Source: MWH-TA3 sp044353905 (GTDB lineage: Bacteria; Actinomycetota; Actinomycetes; Actinomycetales; Microbacteriaceae). Taken from it: 22,860 nucleotides of DNA. The position numbers and the translations under genes were made by a program. The notes under the pieces are model-generated. The model had not been told where the DNA came from. It searched no databases and saw only the letters and a list, made by a program, of their open reading frames with translations. The stretch is taken from the NCBI GenBank assembly GCA_044353905.1, contig JBILBA010000019.1:1-22860 (forward strand), written 5' to 3'. Shown piece after piece: positions 22,715-22,860 of this stretch (the first letter of the stretch is position 1; every line of letters starts with the position of its first letter).

Positions 22715-22860
22715 GTGTCACTCCCCAAAATAATCTTGTACTACGCGTTTGCGCCGGTCGCCGACCCGCACGCAGTGGTGTTGTGGCAACGGTCTTTGTG
22801 CGAACAGCACGGTCTGACTGGCCGCATCATCGTGTCACCCCACGGAATCAACGGGACCGT
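22715..22860 (+). CDS. trhO: tRNA uridine(34) hydroxylase, rhodanese-related (TrhO/YceA family), 3' truncated
   Basis: Only the first 48 codons are in the window. The translation begins MSLPKIILYYAFAPVADP and contains AVVLWQRSLCEQHGLTGRI and then IVSPHGINGT. The pattern LPK-x-LLYY-F-PL-DP, LWQ-x-LC, GLxGRIIVS-x-GINGTV is that of the UPF0176/TrhO family, which hydroxylates U34 of some tRNAs to ho5U. The catalytic rhodanese domain lies beyond the window, so activity cannot be judged. The GTG start lies 10 nt after the P450 stop and has leaderless -10 spacing. Confidence 0.85.
   Translation, partial: MSLPKIILYYAFAPVADPHAVVLWQRSLCEQHGLTGRIIVSPHGINGT

Noticed and set aside
21742..22728. A 328-codon open frame opposite the P450 gene
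   Set aside because: Covers the conserved P450 coding sequence on the other strand and shows no domain.

Overview
The window reads as chromosomal DNA of a high-GC Gram-positive bacterium (Actinomycetota), most likely a compact-genome member of or near the Microbacteriaceae. The reasons are an acyl-CoA carboxylase epsilon subunit beside a PccB/AccD5-type beta subunit and a biotinylated alpha subunit, an LGFP-repeat exported protein, an LCP cell-wall ligase with an actinobacterial N-terminus, frequent GTG starts, and many genes whose start codon lies 6-7 nt after a TANNNT -10 box (leaderless architecture). From memory, the order rmlD, LCP, purE, purK, birA, accD/accE, maf, accA and then purine nucleoside phosphorylase-phosphohexomutase parallels the Mycobacterium tuberculosis Rv3265c-Rv3308 region. 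I saw no tRNA, rRNA, CRISPR, insertion sequence or phage gene, and no convincing intrinsic terminator. About 98% of the window is coding and no gene-free stretch exceeds about 110 bp.

Layout. (1) 1-9898, cell-surface polysaccharide region: a truncated O-antigen polymerase/ligase-like membrane protein (+), an exported LGFP-repeat protein (-), a WbbL-like GT2 glycosyltransferase (+), rfbC-rfbA (-), two paralogous GT4 glycosyltransferases facing each other (+ and -), rfbD (+) and an LCP ligase (-). Genes alternate in direction, and convergent pairs overlap at their stop codons. dTDP-L-rhamnose synthesis is represented by rmlA, rmlC and rmlD, but rmlB is not in the window. The pathway would feed the glycosyltransferases, the polymerase would lengthen the glycan, and LCP would attach it to peptidoglycan. 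(2) 9895-12647 (-): GT2-purK-purE-LCP, a mixed purine and surface operon with 4-nt start/stop overlaps. (3) 12701-16537 (-): trmA-like RNA methyltransferase, then accD-accE-birA chained by 1-nt TAATG/TAGTG overlaps. (4) 16571-22860 (+): maf, then accA-PNP-phosphohexomutase-P450 as a tight run, then the start of trhO. BirA would biotinylate AccA, which partners AccD and AccE to make malonyl- and/or methylmalonyl-CoA.

No clearly novel multi-gene system is visible. The most noteworthy signals are the leaderless-promoter pattern (nine genes, two of them with the upstream stop codon forming half of the -10), a palindromic candidate operator at the start of the LGFP gene, the repeated CTAG shared stop codons, and a cysteine-rich N-terminal domain in the LGFP protein.
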